From: Rhinopithecus roxellana
Taxonomy: Eukaryota; Chordata; Mammalia; Primates; Cercopithecidae
DNA length: 64,000 nucleotides
Direction: 5' to 3'
Assembly: GCF_007565055.1 (NCBI RefSeq)
Contig: NC_044554.1
Coordinates: forward strand, 56,329,676-56,393,675
Every line of letters begins with the position of its first letter. Position 1 is the stretch's first letter. The translations under genes and the position numbers were made by a program. The notes beneath the pieces are model-generated. The model searched no databases and was not told the DNA's origin. It saw only the letters and a list, made by a program, of their open reading frames with translations. This document shows, one piece after another, positions 8,984-20,640 of this stretch.

Positions 8984-10599
8984 TGTTAATTTAAAGAAGT
9001 TAAAACCCATTTTGTGATTTGCTGTTTATCAGGCAAATGATTCTTTAAGGCAATTGCCAGTGGGACTTGCTTTACATTTTGAGGACCTTCCAGTTCAGTG
9101 ACGGCAGATGGAACTCATAGTTAAAATTTTTAAAAAGAGACAGTGAAATGGGTTCCAGGGAGATAACAAGGCTGCAGTTTCACAGGCAGAAAAAAAAAAA
9201 AAACCCTAGAAAAATTGCTATTTGGAACTAAAACCTGTACCCAGGGAATCGAGAGAGGGGAGACTGCAAGAAGGATGTTAACTCTTTGTTAGTCTGGGTT
9301 ATGAAGCATGACTTATGATGAACCTAACTCACTGATAATGGGAATCCTCCATATTGATTTAATTTCTTGCAGCATCCAATATTGTCTTTAGTGAGCTGGG
9401 GAAGAAAGAGAGAAAATCCAATTCCTTCTTGCACTCAGAACAGACCTTCAGTATGGATATGATATTTATTATTTGCCTTTCTGTGGTACTGTGACTGGAC
9501 ATTAGTTGCCCTAAATACAGAAAACACTCACTAGTCCTTCATTAAAAGAATGTCAGATATGAATGAGTTTATAGGAGAAATTTTAGGCAACACGTGTTGC
9601 CCTAAATTCATAAACAACACACCACGAATACGTAAAGCTCAGCTCATTATGCATGAGTCAAGTTGACTAATTTATATAAGGCATGATAGTTAAATGGATT
9701 ATAAAGAGCCCGTGATTGAGAATTTATCTTAAATAAACTTTTCTTTTAAAATAAAAATGATATTTATGCACACATTCCCATGTTCATGTTTAAAAAGATG
9801 GTAGAATAAACATTACTAACCTATAATCACACCATCAAGAGGTAATGCCTGCCCCTCCCTCTTTTAGTAGTTATGATCCAAAATAACAATTATGAACACT
9901 GGTTCTTTTTATTTATTTATTATATTTTAAAAATTTCCTCATGTCATTAATGATTCTTCCTAAATAAAAATGGGATTGGGTGTACAATATACATCAACTG
10001 GGTGTTCTATATAAGAAATAAGATTTGAATATATAAGAGATTTCTAGTTATAGTCCAATGTAAATGCTGGGTGGGAACCGGGTAAGGTGACCTAACAAGA
10101 CCCTTTAGTTTCTCTATTCTATCATATGCCAGGTTCAAAAGCTGAATATATGAATATACGGACACAGATGCAGTTTAAATAAAGCGGCAAATGTATTAAC
10201 TGGTAAGAATTCATCTTACCAAAGATGCTATTCTCTATCTGAATGTTTACCAAGGATTTCCTTAAAAGGAACTTCCTCCACTTTGGATGTGATTTTAATG
10301 AGTGCTACCAAATGACCACTGCCACCTGATTGCTCCAACATTCTTCTGTATGATTTTATTTGAAATTCTCAGGCTTTACATAGGCGTATTGAATTAATTA
10401 TTGCCTATTCCAGGAAGTCCTCTGTTACAAATGCAAGTATTAATACCACAGTATACAGATGAAACATTGAACTTCTTATGTTTTGGTTAATGACCATATT
10501 GTCACATAAGTCTTTGAAGGAATGGGAATCACAGGAATGATAAATTTTAATGGAGTCCAGAGGGTAGGATAAAAGATATAGAGGCACAATTCATAACCA
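8984..10599. other. Unassigned intergenic sequence
   Basis: AT-rich sequence with no open frame of note and no repeat recognised with confidence; contains a 14-A run near 9190 and a short TTTA-rich patch near 9911-9925. Confidence 0.5.
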
Positions 10600-11033
10600 A
10601 AAGTATTAGGCTGTTCTTGCATTGCTATTTTAGGAGTTCTAAAATACCTGGGGCCAGGTAATTTATAAGAAAAAAGGTTTAATTGGATCACGATTCTGCA
10701 GGCTGTACAGGAAGCATGGCATCAGCATCTGCTCAGTTTTGAGTGAGGACTTCAGGAAGCTTACAATCATGGTGAAAGGTTAGGGAGAAGCAAACATCTC
10801 ACATGGCGGGAGTGGGAACTAGAGAGAAAGTGAGTAGGGGACGGGGATGCCACACACTTTTAAGCAAGTAAATCTTTTGAGTACTCACCCACTATCATAA
10901 TGATAGCACCAAGCCATGAGGGATCCACCCCCATGATCCAAACACCTCCCACCAGGCCTTACCTCCAGCATTGAGAATTACAATCAAACATAAGATTTGG
11001 GTGAGGACAAATATCCAAACTAAACCACCAAGT
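10600..11033 (-). mobile_element. MaLR solo LTR, MLT1A-like
   Basis: Read on the minus strand: 'tttgtcctcacccaaatctt', 'ggaggtgtttggatcatggg', 'gagcagatgctgatgccatg', and 'aaacctttttcttataaatt' near the end, the layout of an MLT1A-type LTR. Only one LTR is present and no internal retroviral sequence flanks it, so it is a solo LTR left by recombination between two LTRs of an ERVL-MaLR insertion. The polyadenylation-type end is at the low-coordinate side. Confidence 0.8.
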
Positions 11034-12986
11034 TATGAATCATGGAACACTCACCGAAAAGGCTGGGCCAGTGAAGTGGGGATCATTTGGTTGTCCTTTA
11101 AGGACTGACATGTGGGATTTGTAGAGCCAGAGGAGCAGGTACAGTGTGAAGAGAAGGCATAGGCAGGAGGATATGGGCATAGCAGCTGTTTGATGTTTGC
11201 TGAAAGCGGGCAACTGTAGGAATTATAAAGTATTCAAGTTTAGTAAACTCAAGGCCAATATATTTTTAAATTTTACTAATTTATTTATTTTTAATCTGCT
11301 AGCAGGATGGATAACAGTTATGATTACTGGCATGTTAAACAGCTGACACTACCTGGCTCTTTGGTCTTGTTGAGCTTCATGTTGTTAGTTTATTCAATGG
11401 CAGAGAAAATGCTGAAGGAAATGATAGATAAACAATCAACTACCTCAGGATGCTTCCGCACAGCCCCCATTAAGTGGGTGTTTGTGAGACTAGACAGGTT
11501 CTTACAAAGTATTACAATTCTGCATAATATATTCTCTTAACATAAATCTTTACAGAGAAGGATAAATGCTGTTTAACCATCATTTACTAAAACAGTTTTA
11601 AAAATTAGCTAAGCATATTCCCACACCAACAATTTAAGGAGTAAGCATGGCATTTACAAAACCAAACCAAACCAAACCAAACAAACAAAAACACAGCTTT
11701 CTCATGCACAGATTGGGAAAATGTAGAAGATGGATACTAATTAGTGAAGCAAAACTGTTGCAAGGGCACTGATTAATGTTAATAAGTTGAGAAACACCTA
11801 TAATACTTTTCTATATTATCATTTTAGAATAAAATTCCTCCAAGAGAGCTTCTTTTCAGAGAGAAGCTATCTCAGCAGAGGGAAGCTAAAGGTGGTACCA
11901 TCAGATACAGAGAAGAGGGGATTGTCCTAAGTGGCTGGCTGGTGGAGGGGCTGTTGCTCACATTGAGGGAGGTTGAACCTGATATTTCCAGTGAGGAATC
12001 TCAGGGGTAACAATAAAGCACCAAGCAGGGAAGTCAACTTTGAACACTTTCTCAACCCAGAGAGACATTTAATAAACTCCTTTCTCCCCCCATTTTACTC
12101 CATACTTCCCCACTTATACTTCCAGACAGGAGCCCTCAAGAGCCCCCTATGTGGGGACAGAGGGTCGGTAAGAAGCAAGAGGCAATCAGAGATTTTGCAG
12201 TACGCATCTTCTGTCTTCATTAAAGGTTGCCTAGCTTGAAGCATTATAAAACTAAAGAGGGACAAATATTTAACCTAAATCAAGTTTAGAGTTAACATTT
12301 AAACTGGACTGAGCATTTTAATTACAAAAATGAAAACTTTGCATGTGATTAATGGGACTTGAGGATTTTTTTTTTTTTAATATCCAGGAGAAAGTAAAAA
12401 AGTTATTAGATCCACTCAAGAGCAGTGACATTTGAAAAAATAATAGTGGATTTAGAGAAAAAATGACAGAAAAGAATCAAGCTATATTAATATTTTGCTG
12501 CACCCTAACCAAACCTTCCCCTTTCAATGTACTGAGTGTTTTACTCTACCAAAGCTCAGTGATTCCGAGAGCCTTTCTGAGGTCTAAAAACTCACTGGAA
12601 AATAATTCTTAGCACTGTAACTATACGTTTCCCTGCAATTTGTGTTGCAAAGTTGCATAATGAAGATGAATGATAACAAAGGCCAGTCACACTACAAGGT
12701 GCAGGTGGTGTGGTAGAAAGAGATTATGGGAAGTCAGAAAATGGAGACTAGTCTGGGTAGTGTCATTTTTAAAGTGCGCAACTGGAAGAAAGCAACTTAA
12801 CCTCTCTTGACCTATGATGGCTCTGCAAACTAGAAATAATGATTTTTGCCCTTCCTGCTTCCAAGAGTTGTGGGGAAGATGATAGAAGAAAACGCCTTGA
12901 AAAACAGCAATTTTCTAGAAATGCATGGTGTTATTGTTGGCCATATTAGGACCAGCATATAGTGCACAGGTGAGACACCCATGTCT
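11034..12986. other. Unassigned intergenic sequence
   Basis: No gene or clear repeat. Includes a short (AAACC)n-like patch at 11657-11694 and a T12-type run near 12370. Open frames of 77 codons (11307-11540) and 88 codons (11973-12239) have no recognisable domain and no gene context. Confidence 0.5.
11657..11694. repeat. (AACCA)n simple repeat
   Basis: Four to five AAACC units passing into AAAC units. Confidence 0.8.
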
Positions 12987-13000
12987 TTGCCGCTATTCTT

Positions 13001-13053
13001 TTTTTTTTGAGACGGAGTCTCGCTCTGTCGCCCAGGCTGGAGCGCAGTGGCCA
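13001..13053 (-). mobile_element. Extremely 5'-truncated Alu (52 bp)
   Basis: A short T-run followed by the last ~45 bp of an Alu in reverse orientation (gacggagtctcgctctgtcg and on), with all CpGs intact. It is bracketed by a 14-bp duplication with one transition, ttgccgctattctt at 12987-13000 and ttgctgctattctt at 13054-13067. This is a genuine retroposition event cut very short at its 5' end, not a deletion remnant. Confidence 0.9.
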
Positions 13054-13067
13054 TTGCTGCTATTCTT

Positions 13068-13548
13068 AAACTATGTCCATTGCCATTTTGCATCCAAGGA
13101 ATAAAACCCCGTTTTTTTTTCCCACAGGATGCTACTCTGTTGATTCCAGCCAAGAAAAAACAAAACATTAGTTCTCTGGCTTTTGTTTCCTCTAGTGTAT
13201 TTCCCTTGAGAGGTAGAAATCAGAAACAAATTTTAGGCAAGACATATTTCTTATGTTTTAAACTAACATTGATTTATGTTAAACATACATATGTATTATA
13301 GAAAACTTGGAATTTTATGAAACCATAAAAGTCTTCCATCACCCCAACATTCCAAGAAAAATTACTGTTTGAATCCTACCTTAATTCATGCTTGAGAAAA
13401 GCAGCTGTTTTTCCGGTTCACACTCCTATATTCCCATGCTTGGAACTGTGTGAAATACATATTAATAATAAGTGCTCAATATGTATTTGAATACTGTGTG
13501 TTAAGATTTGTAATAGTCATTTTAGTTCACCTGTAGCATCAGCCAATA
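13068..13548. other. Mostly unassigned; L2-like end at about 13420-13500
   Basis: The stretch 'cttggaactgtgtgaaatac' to 'aagtgctcaatatgtatttg' resembles an L2 3' terminus in plus orientation. The rest is not recognised. Confidence 0.4.
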
Positions 13549-14305
13549 TTAGACAGATCAATAAGACAGAAAATTAACAAGGATATTCATAATTTGAACT
13601 CAGTTCTGGACTAAGTGGACCTAATAGACATCTGCAGAACTCTCCACTCCAAATCAACAGAATATACATTCTTCTCAGCACCACATCACACTTATTCTAA
13701 AATTGAACACATAATTGGAAGCAAAACACTCCTCAGCAAATGCAAAGGAACAGAAATAACAACAGTCTGTCAGACCACAGTGCAATCAAATTAGAACTCT
13801 GGATTAAGAAACATTCAAAACTGCACAACTACATGGAAACTGAACAACCTGCTCCTGAATGACTACTGGGTAAACAACGAAATTAAGGCAGAAATAAATA
13901 AGTTCTTTGAAACCAATGAGAACAAAGACACAACATACCAGAATTTCTAGGACACGGCAAAAGCAGTGTTTAGGGAGAAACTTATAGCACTAAATGCCCA
14001 CAGGAGAAAGTGGGAAAGATTTAAAGTCAACAGCCTAAAACATCAAAATGGAAAGAACTAGAGAAGCAAGAGGAAACAAACTTAAAAGTCAGCAGAAGAA
14101 AAGAAATAACTAACATAAGAGCAGAACCGAAGGAGATAGAGACATGAAAAAGCCTTCAAAAAATCAATGAATCCGGGAGTTGGTTTTTTAAAAAGATTAA
14201 CAAAATAGATAGACTGCTAGCCAGACTAATAAAGACGAAATGAGAAGAATCAGATAGACACAATAAAAAATGATAAAGGAGATATCACCACTTTTCCCAT
14301 AGAAT
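13549..14305 (+). mobile_element. L1 ORF2 internal fragment, truncated at both ends
   Basis: Plus-strand L1 ORF2 from the later endonuclease region ('cagaatatacattcttctca', 'caaattagaactctggatta') into the linker before the reverse transcriptase ('atagatagactgctagccag'). Stops and frameshifts break it. There is no 3' UTR or A-tail, so its 3' part was lost. It begins within a few bases of the same ORF2 position as the L1 at 17599. Confidence 0.88.
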
Positions 14306-15164
14306 TTTAAAGATAATTTTCTTATTGTTAAATATTTAGATTGATTCATATTCTCACTATTATGAATAGTATTAAAAGAATTGTGTTTGAAATTTTTTTT
14401 AAAAAAGTTATTGCTTGGGATTAAGTTTCCTCTTGGCTGTAACAATTTCTCAGATTTTCCTGGTTTCGATGACCTTAACAGTTTTGAGGAGTATTTTTCA
14501 GGTTGCAATCTTATTTTTAAGAGCTAAATAATAATCCTGTTTTGAATTTAACATAATATCAAATTTACCAATTCTCTTATTATGGCCATTCGAATTGTTT
14601 CTACTTTTTATCTACTAAAAATAAATTCAATTTTTTAAAAAGTTGTTTCATTGTCTTCCTAGGTTTATTACTGCAGAGGATGAATCTGAAATCAAGTTGC
14701 TCTTTCTTTACTTCTCATTAACCTGTTGGACTCCTCACTTGTTCATCTTTCTGCCTTGGGGTATGAGGCTAGACATATTTACTCCCTCTCCTTCACTGTA
14801 CATGAATACAGCAATAAATAAAAATCAGGTTCTTTCCAGAATCTAGTTCTTCTTGCTTTGTAAATAGCTAGCTACTTTTATTTTACATTTTTTGTCATGT
14901 TATTTCTGTAATTGTTTACTGTGATTTTTACTTAGATTTTAAGAAAAAATACTATATTTTCAATAATTTAACTTACTTACATTTTCTTCACCTTTAGGAT
15001 TTTTCTCCTTTTCACCATATGGTTCCTGCTTCACTTTCATTTGTTATTTTTTTCTAACTATTTTTTCAGGGAGTCAAACTATCAATAATTTATACTCAAT
15101 ATGAAATGGATTTGTCAATTGTTCTTTTTATGTTTGATCTTTTCACCATGTTTTGAAACTTGTG
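14306..15164. other. Unassigned, possibly old L1 3' UTR at the start
   Basis: The stretch 'ctcagattttcctggtttcg' to 'gttttgaggagtatttttca' looks like old L1ME-type 3' UTR, uncertain. The remainder is AT-rich and unassigned; the 67-codon frame at 14643-14846 shows nothing recognisable. Confidence 0.35.
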
Positions 15165-17040
15165 ATTTTTTTCTGGTAGTATGCTTTACTTCCTTGCCTT
15201 TTCTTTTTTGTATACCTTTGGCATGTTTTATTTTGTTTTTTAATTTGAGGTTCCCATGAGTCTTGCAAAAACTTTAAATTTGTATACTTACTCCTGAAAC
15301 TATTGTTTTTTAATTTTTTAATTTTTAATTTTTAAGATTTGTGGCCACATAGTAGGTGTTCCTATCTATGGGGTATATGAGATCTTTTGATACAGACATA
15401 CACTGCATAATAATCACATCAGTGTAAATGGGGTATTCATCACCTGAAACACTTATGATTTCTTTGTGTTACAAAGTATCCAATTATATTCTTTTAGTGA
15501 TTTTGAAATGTAAAACAAATTATTGTTGACTTTAGTCACCCTGTTGTGCTATCAAATGCAAGATCTTTTTCATTCTAATTACATTCTTGTACCCATTAAC
15601 CATTTTCCTTTTCCCCTGACCCCATGCTCTTTCCCAGTCTCTGGTGATAATCATTCCACTCTGTCTCCATGAGTTCAATTGTTTTAAAGTTTTTAGTTAC
15701 TATAAATAAATGAGAACATGCAAAGTTTGTCTTTCTGTGCCTGGCTTATTTCACTTAACATAATGCCCTCCAGTTCCATCCATGTTGTTACAAATGACAG
15801 TATTTTATTATCTCATTCCTTTTTAATGGTTGAATATTAAATAGCACTCAATTATGTGCACATACCACACTTTATTTATCCCTTCCTCTGTTGATGGACA
15901 CTTTGGTTGCTTCCACATCTTGGTTATTGTAAATAGTGCTGCAATATACATAGGAGTGTAGATAAATCTCTAATACCCTGATTTCCTTTATCTTGCGTAT
16001 ATACCTAGGAGTGGGATTGCTGAATTGTGTGACAGCACTATTTTTAGTTTTTTGAAGAACCTCCAAACTCTTTTCCAGAGTGGTTGAGGTAATTTACTTT
16101 CCCAAAAACAGTGTATGAGAGTTCCCTTTCTCCACATCCTCACCAGCATTTTTTTTATTGCCTAATATTTGAATAAAAGCCATTTTAACTGGGGTGAGAT
16201 GATGTATCTTATTTTTTGTGAATGCTTTCCCTTAATTTCTCTCAACTGTTTTCATTTGCATTTCTCTTATGATCAATGATGTTGAGCACCTTTTCATATA
16301 TACCTGCTTGCCATTTGTGTGTCTTCTTTTAAGAAATGCCTATTCAGATCTTTTGCCCCTTTTTAAATCAGAATTTTAGATTTTTTTGCAATAGAGTTGT
16401 TTGAGGTCCTTATATACTCTGGTTATTAATCTGTTGTCAGATGGGTAGTTTTCAAATACTTTTTCCTATTCTGTGAGTTGTCTCTTCACTTCGTTGATGG
16501 GTTCCTTTGTTGTGCAGAAGCTTTTCAAGGTGAGGTGATTTTGTTTGTCCATTTTTGCTTTGGTTTCCTGTGCTCGTGGGATATTACTCAAGAAATCTGT
16601 GACAAGTCCAACGTCCTGGAGAGCTTCTCCAGTGTTTTCTTGTAGTAGTTTCATAGTTTGAGGTCTCAGATTTAGGTCTTTAATCCATTTTGATTTGATT
16701 TTTGTGTGTGGTGAGAGATAGAAGTCTGGCTTCAGTATTCTGCATATGGATATCCAGTTTCCCAGAATTTATTGGAGAGACTGTTATTAAGTATATGTTC
16801 TTGGAATCTTTGTCAACAATGAGTTCACTGTAAATGTATAGATTTGTTTCTGAGTTCTTTGCTCTTTTCCATTGGTCCATGTGTCTGTTTTTATGCTAGT
16901 ACCATGTTGCTTTCGTTACTATAGCTCTGTAGTATAATTTGATATAAGTTAATGTGATTTTTCCAGTTTCTTTTTTCTTCTTGTTCAAGACAGCTGTGGC
17001 TATTCTTGGGTCTTTTGTGGTTCCATATAAATTTTATTGT
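15165..17040 (-). mobile_element. Old L1 (L1MA/L1PB age), 3' UTR and ORF2 end, piece 1 of 3
   Basis: From about 15300 the plus strand reads antisense to the 3' UTR and the C-terminal half of ORF2 ('gttcccatgagtcttgcaaa' just before it belongs to a similar L1). The Cys/His end, 'tctgttgatggacactttgg' and 'gtctcttcacttcgttgatg' stretches are easy to follow. It is interrupted by an Alu at 17041 and by a plus-strand L1 at 17599, and continues to about 22130. Confidence 0.85.
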
Positions 17041-17369
17041 TTTATTTTATTTTATTTTATTTTATTTTATTTTATTTTTTGGAGATGGATTTTCACTGTT
17101 GTTGCCCAAGCTAGAGTGCAATGCTGCCATCTCTGCTCACTGCAACCTCTCCCTCCTGGGTTCAAGCCATTCTCCCGCCTCAGCCTCTAGAGTAGCTGGA
17201 ATTACAGGTGTTACAAGCACGCGCCACCACGCCTGGCTAATTTTTTGTATTTTCAGTAGAAATGGGGTTTCACTGTGTTAGCCAGGCTGGTCTCAAACTC
17301 CTGACCTCAGATGATCCCCCAGCCTTGGCCTCCCAAAGTGCTGGGATTACTGGCGTGAGCCACCAGTGG
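17041..17369 (-). mobile_element. AluS-like, with (TAAAA)n tail and no target duplication
   Basis: Reverse Alu with an expanded (TTTTA)n tail at 17041-17075, two recognisable monomers, and loss of the last ~13 bp of its 5' end (joined as 'gagccacca' to L1 sequence). No flanking duplication is found. The host L1 lacks about 540 bp here compared with the related copy at 57790-58333. Confidence 0.88.
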
Positions 17370-17598
17370 TGAAAGTGGGTATCCTTATTGTTTTCCAGAG
17401 GTTGTAGGAAAGACTTTCAGTTTTTCCCATTCACTATAATACTTGCTGTGGGTCTGTGATAAATGACTTTTATTGTGTTTTGGCAGGTTCCTTCTAGACC
17501 CAGTTTTTTTGTTTGTTTGTTTTTATTCTTAACGGTTTTTATCATGAAAGGTTGTTGAATATTCTCAAATGCTTTTACAGTACCAGTTGAAATGATCA
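17370..17598 (-). mobile_element. Old L1 (L1MA/L1PB age), ORF2 reverse transcriptase region, piece 2 of 3
   Basis: Antisense ORF2 sequence ('gtggtgaaagtgggtatcct' to 'gttgaaatgatca') corresponding to the reverse transcriptase core. Its last nine bases (17590-17598, aaatgatca) are the left target duplication of the inserted plus-strand L1. Confidence 0.85.
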
Positions 17599-20500
17599 AA
17601 TCAATGAGACAGAAAATTGATAAGGATATCCAGGACTTGTACGCAGCTCTGAACTAAGTGGATCTAATAGACATCTATAGAACTCTCCACCACAAAACAA
17701 TAGAATATACATTCTTCTCAGCACCACATCGCACTTACTCTAAAATTGACCATGTAATTGGAAGTAAAACACTATTCAGCAAATGCAAAAGAATGGAAAT
17801 CATAACAAACAGTCTCTCAGACCACAGTGCAATCAAATTAGAACTCAGGATTAAGAAATTCACTCAAAACCACACAACTACATGGAAACTGAACAACCTG
17901 CTCCTGAATGACTACTGGGTAAATAAGGAAATGAAGGTAGAAATAAAGATATTCTTTGAAACCAATGAGAACAAAAACACAATGTACCAGAATCTCTGGG
18001 ACACATTTAAAGCAGTGTGTAGAGGGAAATTTATAGCACTAAATGCCCACAAGAGAAAGCAGGAAAAATCTAAAATTGACACCCTATTATCAAAATTAAA
18101 AGAACTAGAGAAACAAGAGAAAACAAATTCAAAGGCTGGCAGAAGACAAGAAATAACTAAAATCAGAGCAGAACTGATGGAGATAGAGATGTGAAAAACC
18201 TTTCAAAAATCAGTGAATCCAGGAGCTGGTTTTTTGAAAAGATCAACAAAATAGATAGACCACTAGCCAGACTAATAAAGAAGAAAAGAGAAGAATCAAA
18301 TAGATGCAATAAAAATGATAAAGGGGATATCACGTCAATCCCACAGAAATATAAACTACCATCAGAGAATACAATAAACACCTTTACACAAATAAACTAA
18401 AAAATATAGAAGAAAGGGATAAATTCCTGGACACATACACCCTCCCAAGACTAAACCAGGAAGAAGTTGAGTCCCTAAATAAATAATAACAAGTTCTGAA
18501 TTTGAGGCAGTAATTAATAGCCTACCAATCAAAAAAAAGTCCAGAACCAGATGGACTCACAGCCAAATTCTACCAGAGTTACAAAGAGGAGCTGTTACCA
18601 TTCCTTCTGAAACGATTCCAAACAATAGAAAAAGAGGGAATCCTCCCTAACTCATTTTGTGAGGCCAGCATCATCTTCATACCAAAACCTGGCAGAGACA
18701 CAACAAAAAGAGAAAATTTCAGGCCAATATACCTGATGAATATCGATGTGAAAATTCTCAATAAAATACTGGCAAACCGAATCCAGCAGCACATCATAAA
18801 GCTCATCCACCACGATCAAGCTGGCATCATCCCTGGAATGCAAGCTGCTTCAACACATGCAAATCAGTAAATGTAATCCGTCACATAAGCAGAAACAATG
18901 ACAAAAACCACGTGATTATCTCAATAGATGCAGAAAAGGTCTTTGACAAAATTCAACAGCCCTTCATGCTAAAAACTCTCAATAAACTAGGCATTGATGG
19001 AACGTATCTCAGTATAAGAACTATTTATGACAAACCCACAGCCAATATCATACTGAATGGGCAAAAACTGGAAGCATTCCCTCTGAAAACCAGCACAAGA
19101 CAAGGATGCCCTCTTTCACCACTCCTATTCAACATTGTATTGGAAGTTCTGGCCAGGGAAATCAGGCAAGAGAAAGAAATAAAGGTTATTACAGTAGGAA
19201 AAGAGGAAGTCAAATTGTCTCTGTTTCCAGATGACGTGATTGTATATTTATTAACCCCACTGTCTCAGCCCAAAATCTCCTTAAGCTGATAAGCAACTTC
19301 AGCAAAGTTTCAGGATACAAAATCAATGTGCAAAAATCACAAGCATTCCTATACACCAGTAATAGACAAACAGAGAGCCAAATCATGAGTGAGTTTCCAT
19401 TCAAAATTGCTACAAAGTAAATAAAATACCTGGGAATACAACTTACAAGGGAAGTGAAGGACCTCTTCAAGGAGAACTACAAACCACTGCTCAGGGAAAT
19501 AAGAGAGAACACAAACAAATGGAAAAACATTCCGTGCTCATGGATAGGAAGAATCAATATAATCAAAATAGCCATACTGCCCAAAGTAATTTATAGATTC
19601 AATGCTATCCCAATAAGCTACGATCAAATTTCTTTAGAAAATTGGAAAAAAACTACTTTAAATTTCATATGGAACCAAAAAAGATCCTGTATTGCCAAGA
19701 CAATCCTTAGCAAAAAGAACAAAGCTGGAGGCATCACGCTACCTGACTTCAAACTATACTACAAGGACACAGTAACCAAACAGCATGGTACTGGTACCAA
19801 AAACAGATATATAGACCAATGGAACAGAACAGAGGCCTCAGAAATAATACCACACAGCTACATCCATCTGATCTTTGACAAACCTGACAAAAACAAGCAA
19901 TGGGAAAAGGGTTCCCTATTTAATAAACAGTGTTGGGAAAACTGGCTAGCCATATGCAGAAAGCTGAAACTGGACCCCTTCCTTACACCTTATATAAAAA
20001 TTAACTCAAGATGAATTAAAGACTTAAATGTAAGACCTACAACCATGAAAACTCTAGAAGAAAACCTAGGCAATACCATTCAGGACATAGGCATGGGCAA
20101 AGACTTTATGACTAAAACACCGAAAGCAGTGGCAGCAAAAGTCAAAACAGACATTATTCACAATAGCAAAATAGGCACTATTCACAATCGCAAAGAGTTG
20201 AAACCAACCCAAATGCCCATCAATAATAGACTGGATAAAGAAAATGTGGCGCATATACACCATGGAATACTACGCAGCCATAAAAAACAAGGAGTTCATG
20301 TCCTTGGCAGGCACATGGATGAAGCTGGAAACCATCATTCTCAGCAAACTAACACAAGAACAAAAAACCAAACACCGCACGTTATCACTCATGAGTGCGA
20401 GCTGAATAATGAGAACACATGGACACAGGGAAGGGAACATCACACACCTGGGCCTGTCAGGGGGTGGAGGTTGTGGGGAGGGATAGCATTAGGAGAAATA

Positions 20501-20640
20501 CCTAATGTAGATGACGGATTGATGTGTGCAGCAAACCACCATGGCACGTGCATACCTATCTGACAAACCTGCACATTCTGCAATGTACCCCAGAACTTAA
20601 AAAGTATAATTAAAAAATAAAGTGCTAAATGAAAAGAAAA
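17599..20640 (+). mobile_element. 5'-truncated L1 (about 3 kb) nested in opposite orientation
   Basis: Plus-strand L1 from the endonuclease part of ORF2 to 3' UTR and A-rich tail, flanked by the 9-bp duplication aaatgatca (17590-17598 and 20641-20649). The surrounding old L1 rejoins perfectly across it. The 3' UTR lacks the doubled 'gatgggtgctgacgagtt' block of the youngest copies here, so it is older than those. ORF2 lacks about 590 bp before its end. Confidence 0.93.
17658..20400 (+). pseudogene. L1 ORF2 pseudogene (endonuclease end, RT, C-terminus)
   Basis: Pieces in order: late endonuclease and linker (17658-18194, 'KIDHVIGSKTLFSKCKRMEI'), reverse transcriptase palm (18912-19289) with first Asp in 'SIDAEKVFDKIQQPFMLKTL' and the FADD box altered to FPDD in 'LFPDDVIVYL', and thumb/C-terminal part (19454-20014, 'WIGRINIIKIAILPKVIYRF'). 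Frameshifts and stops separate them. Near 20146 the reading jumps from 'KAVAAKVKTD' directly to the 'NRKELKPTQMPINNRLD' region, skipping the segment that in other copies contains the Cys/His motif. The protein is inactive. Confidence 0.88.

Noticed and set aside
8665..8994. 109-codon frame as a small host gene
   Set aside because: No recognised domain, ends in a TTTA microsatellite, and no promoter, splice or conservation evidence can be seen.
10600..11033. Possible provirus at the MaLR LTRs (also 34450 and 38025)
   Set aside because: Only single LTRs are present, with no gag, pol or env-like sequence next to them.
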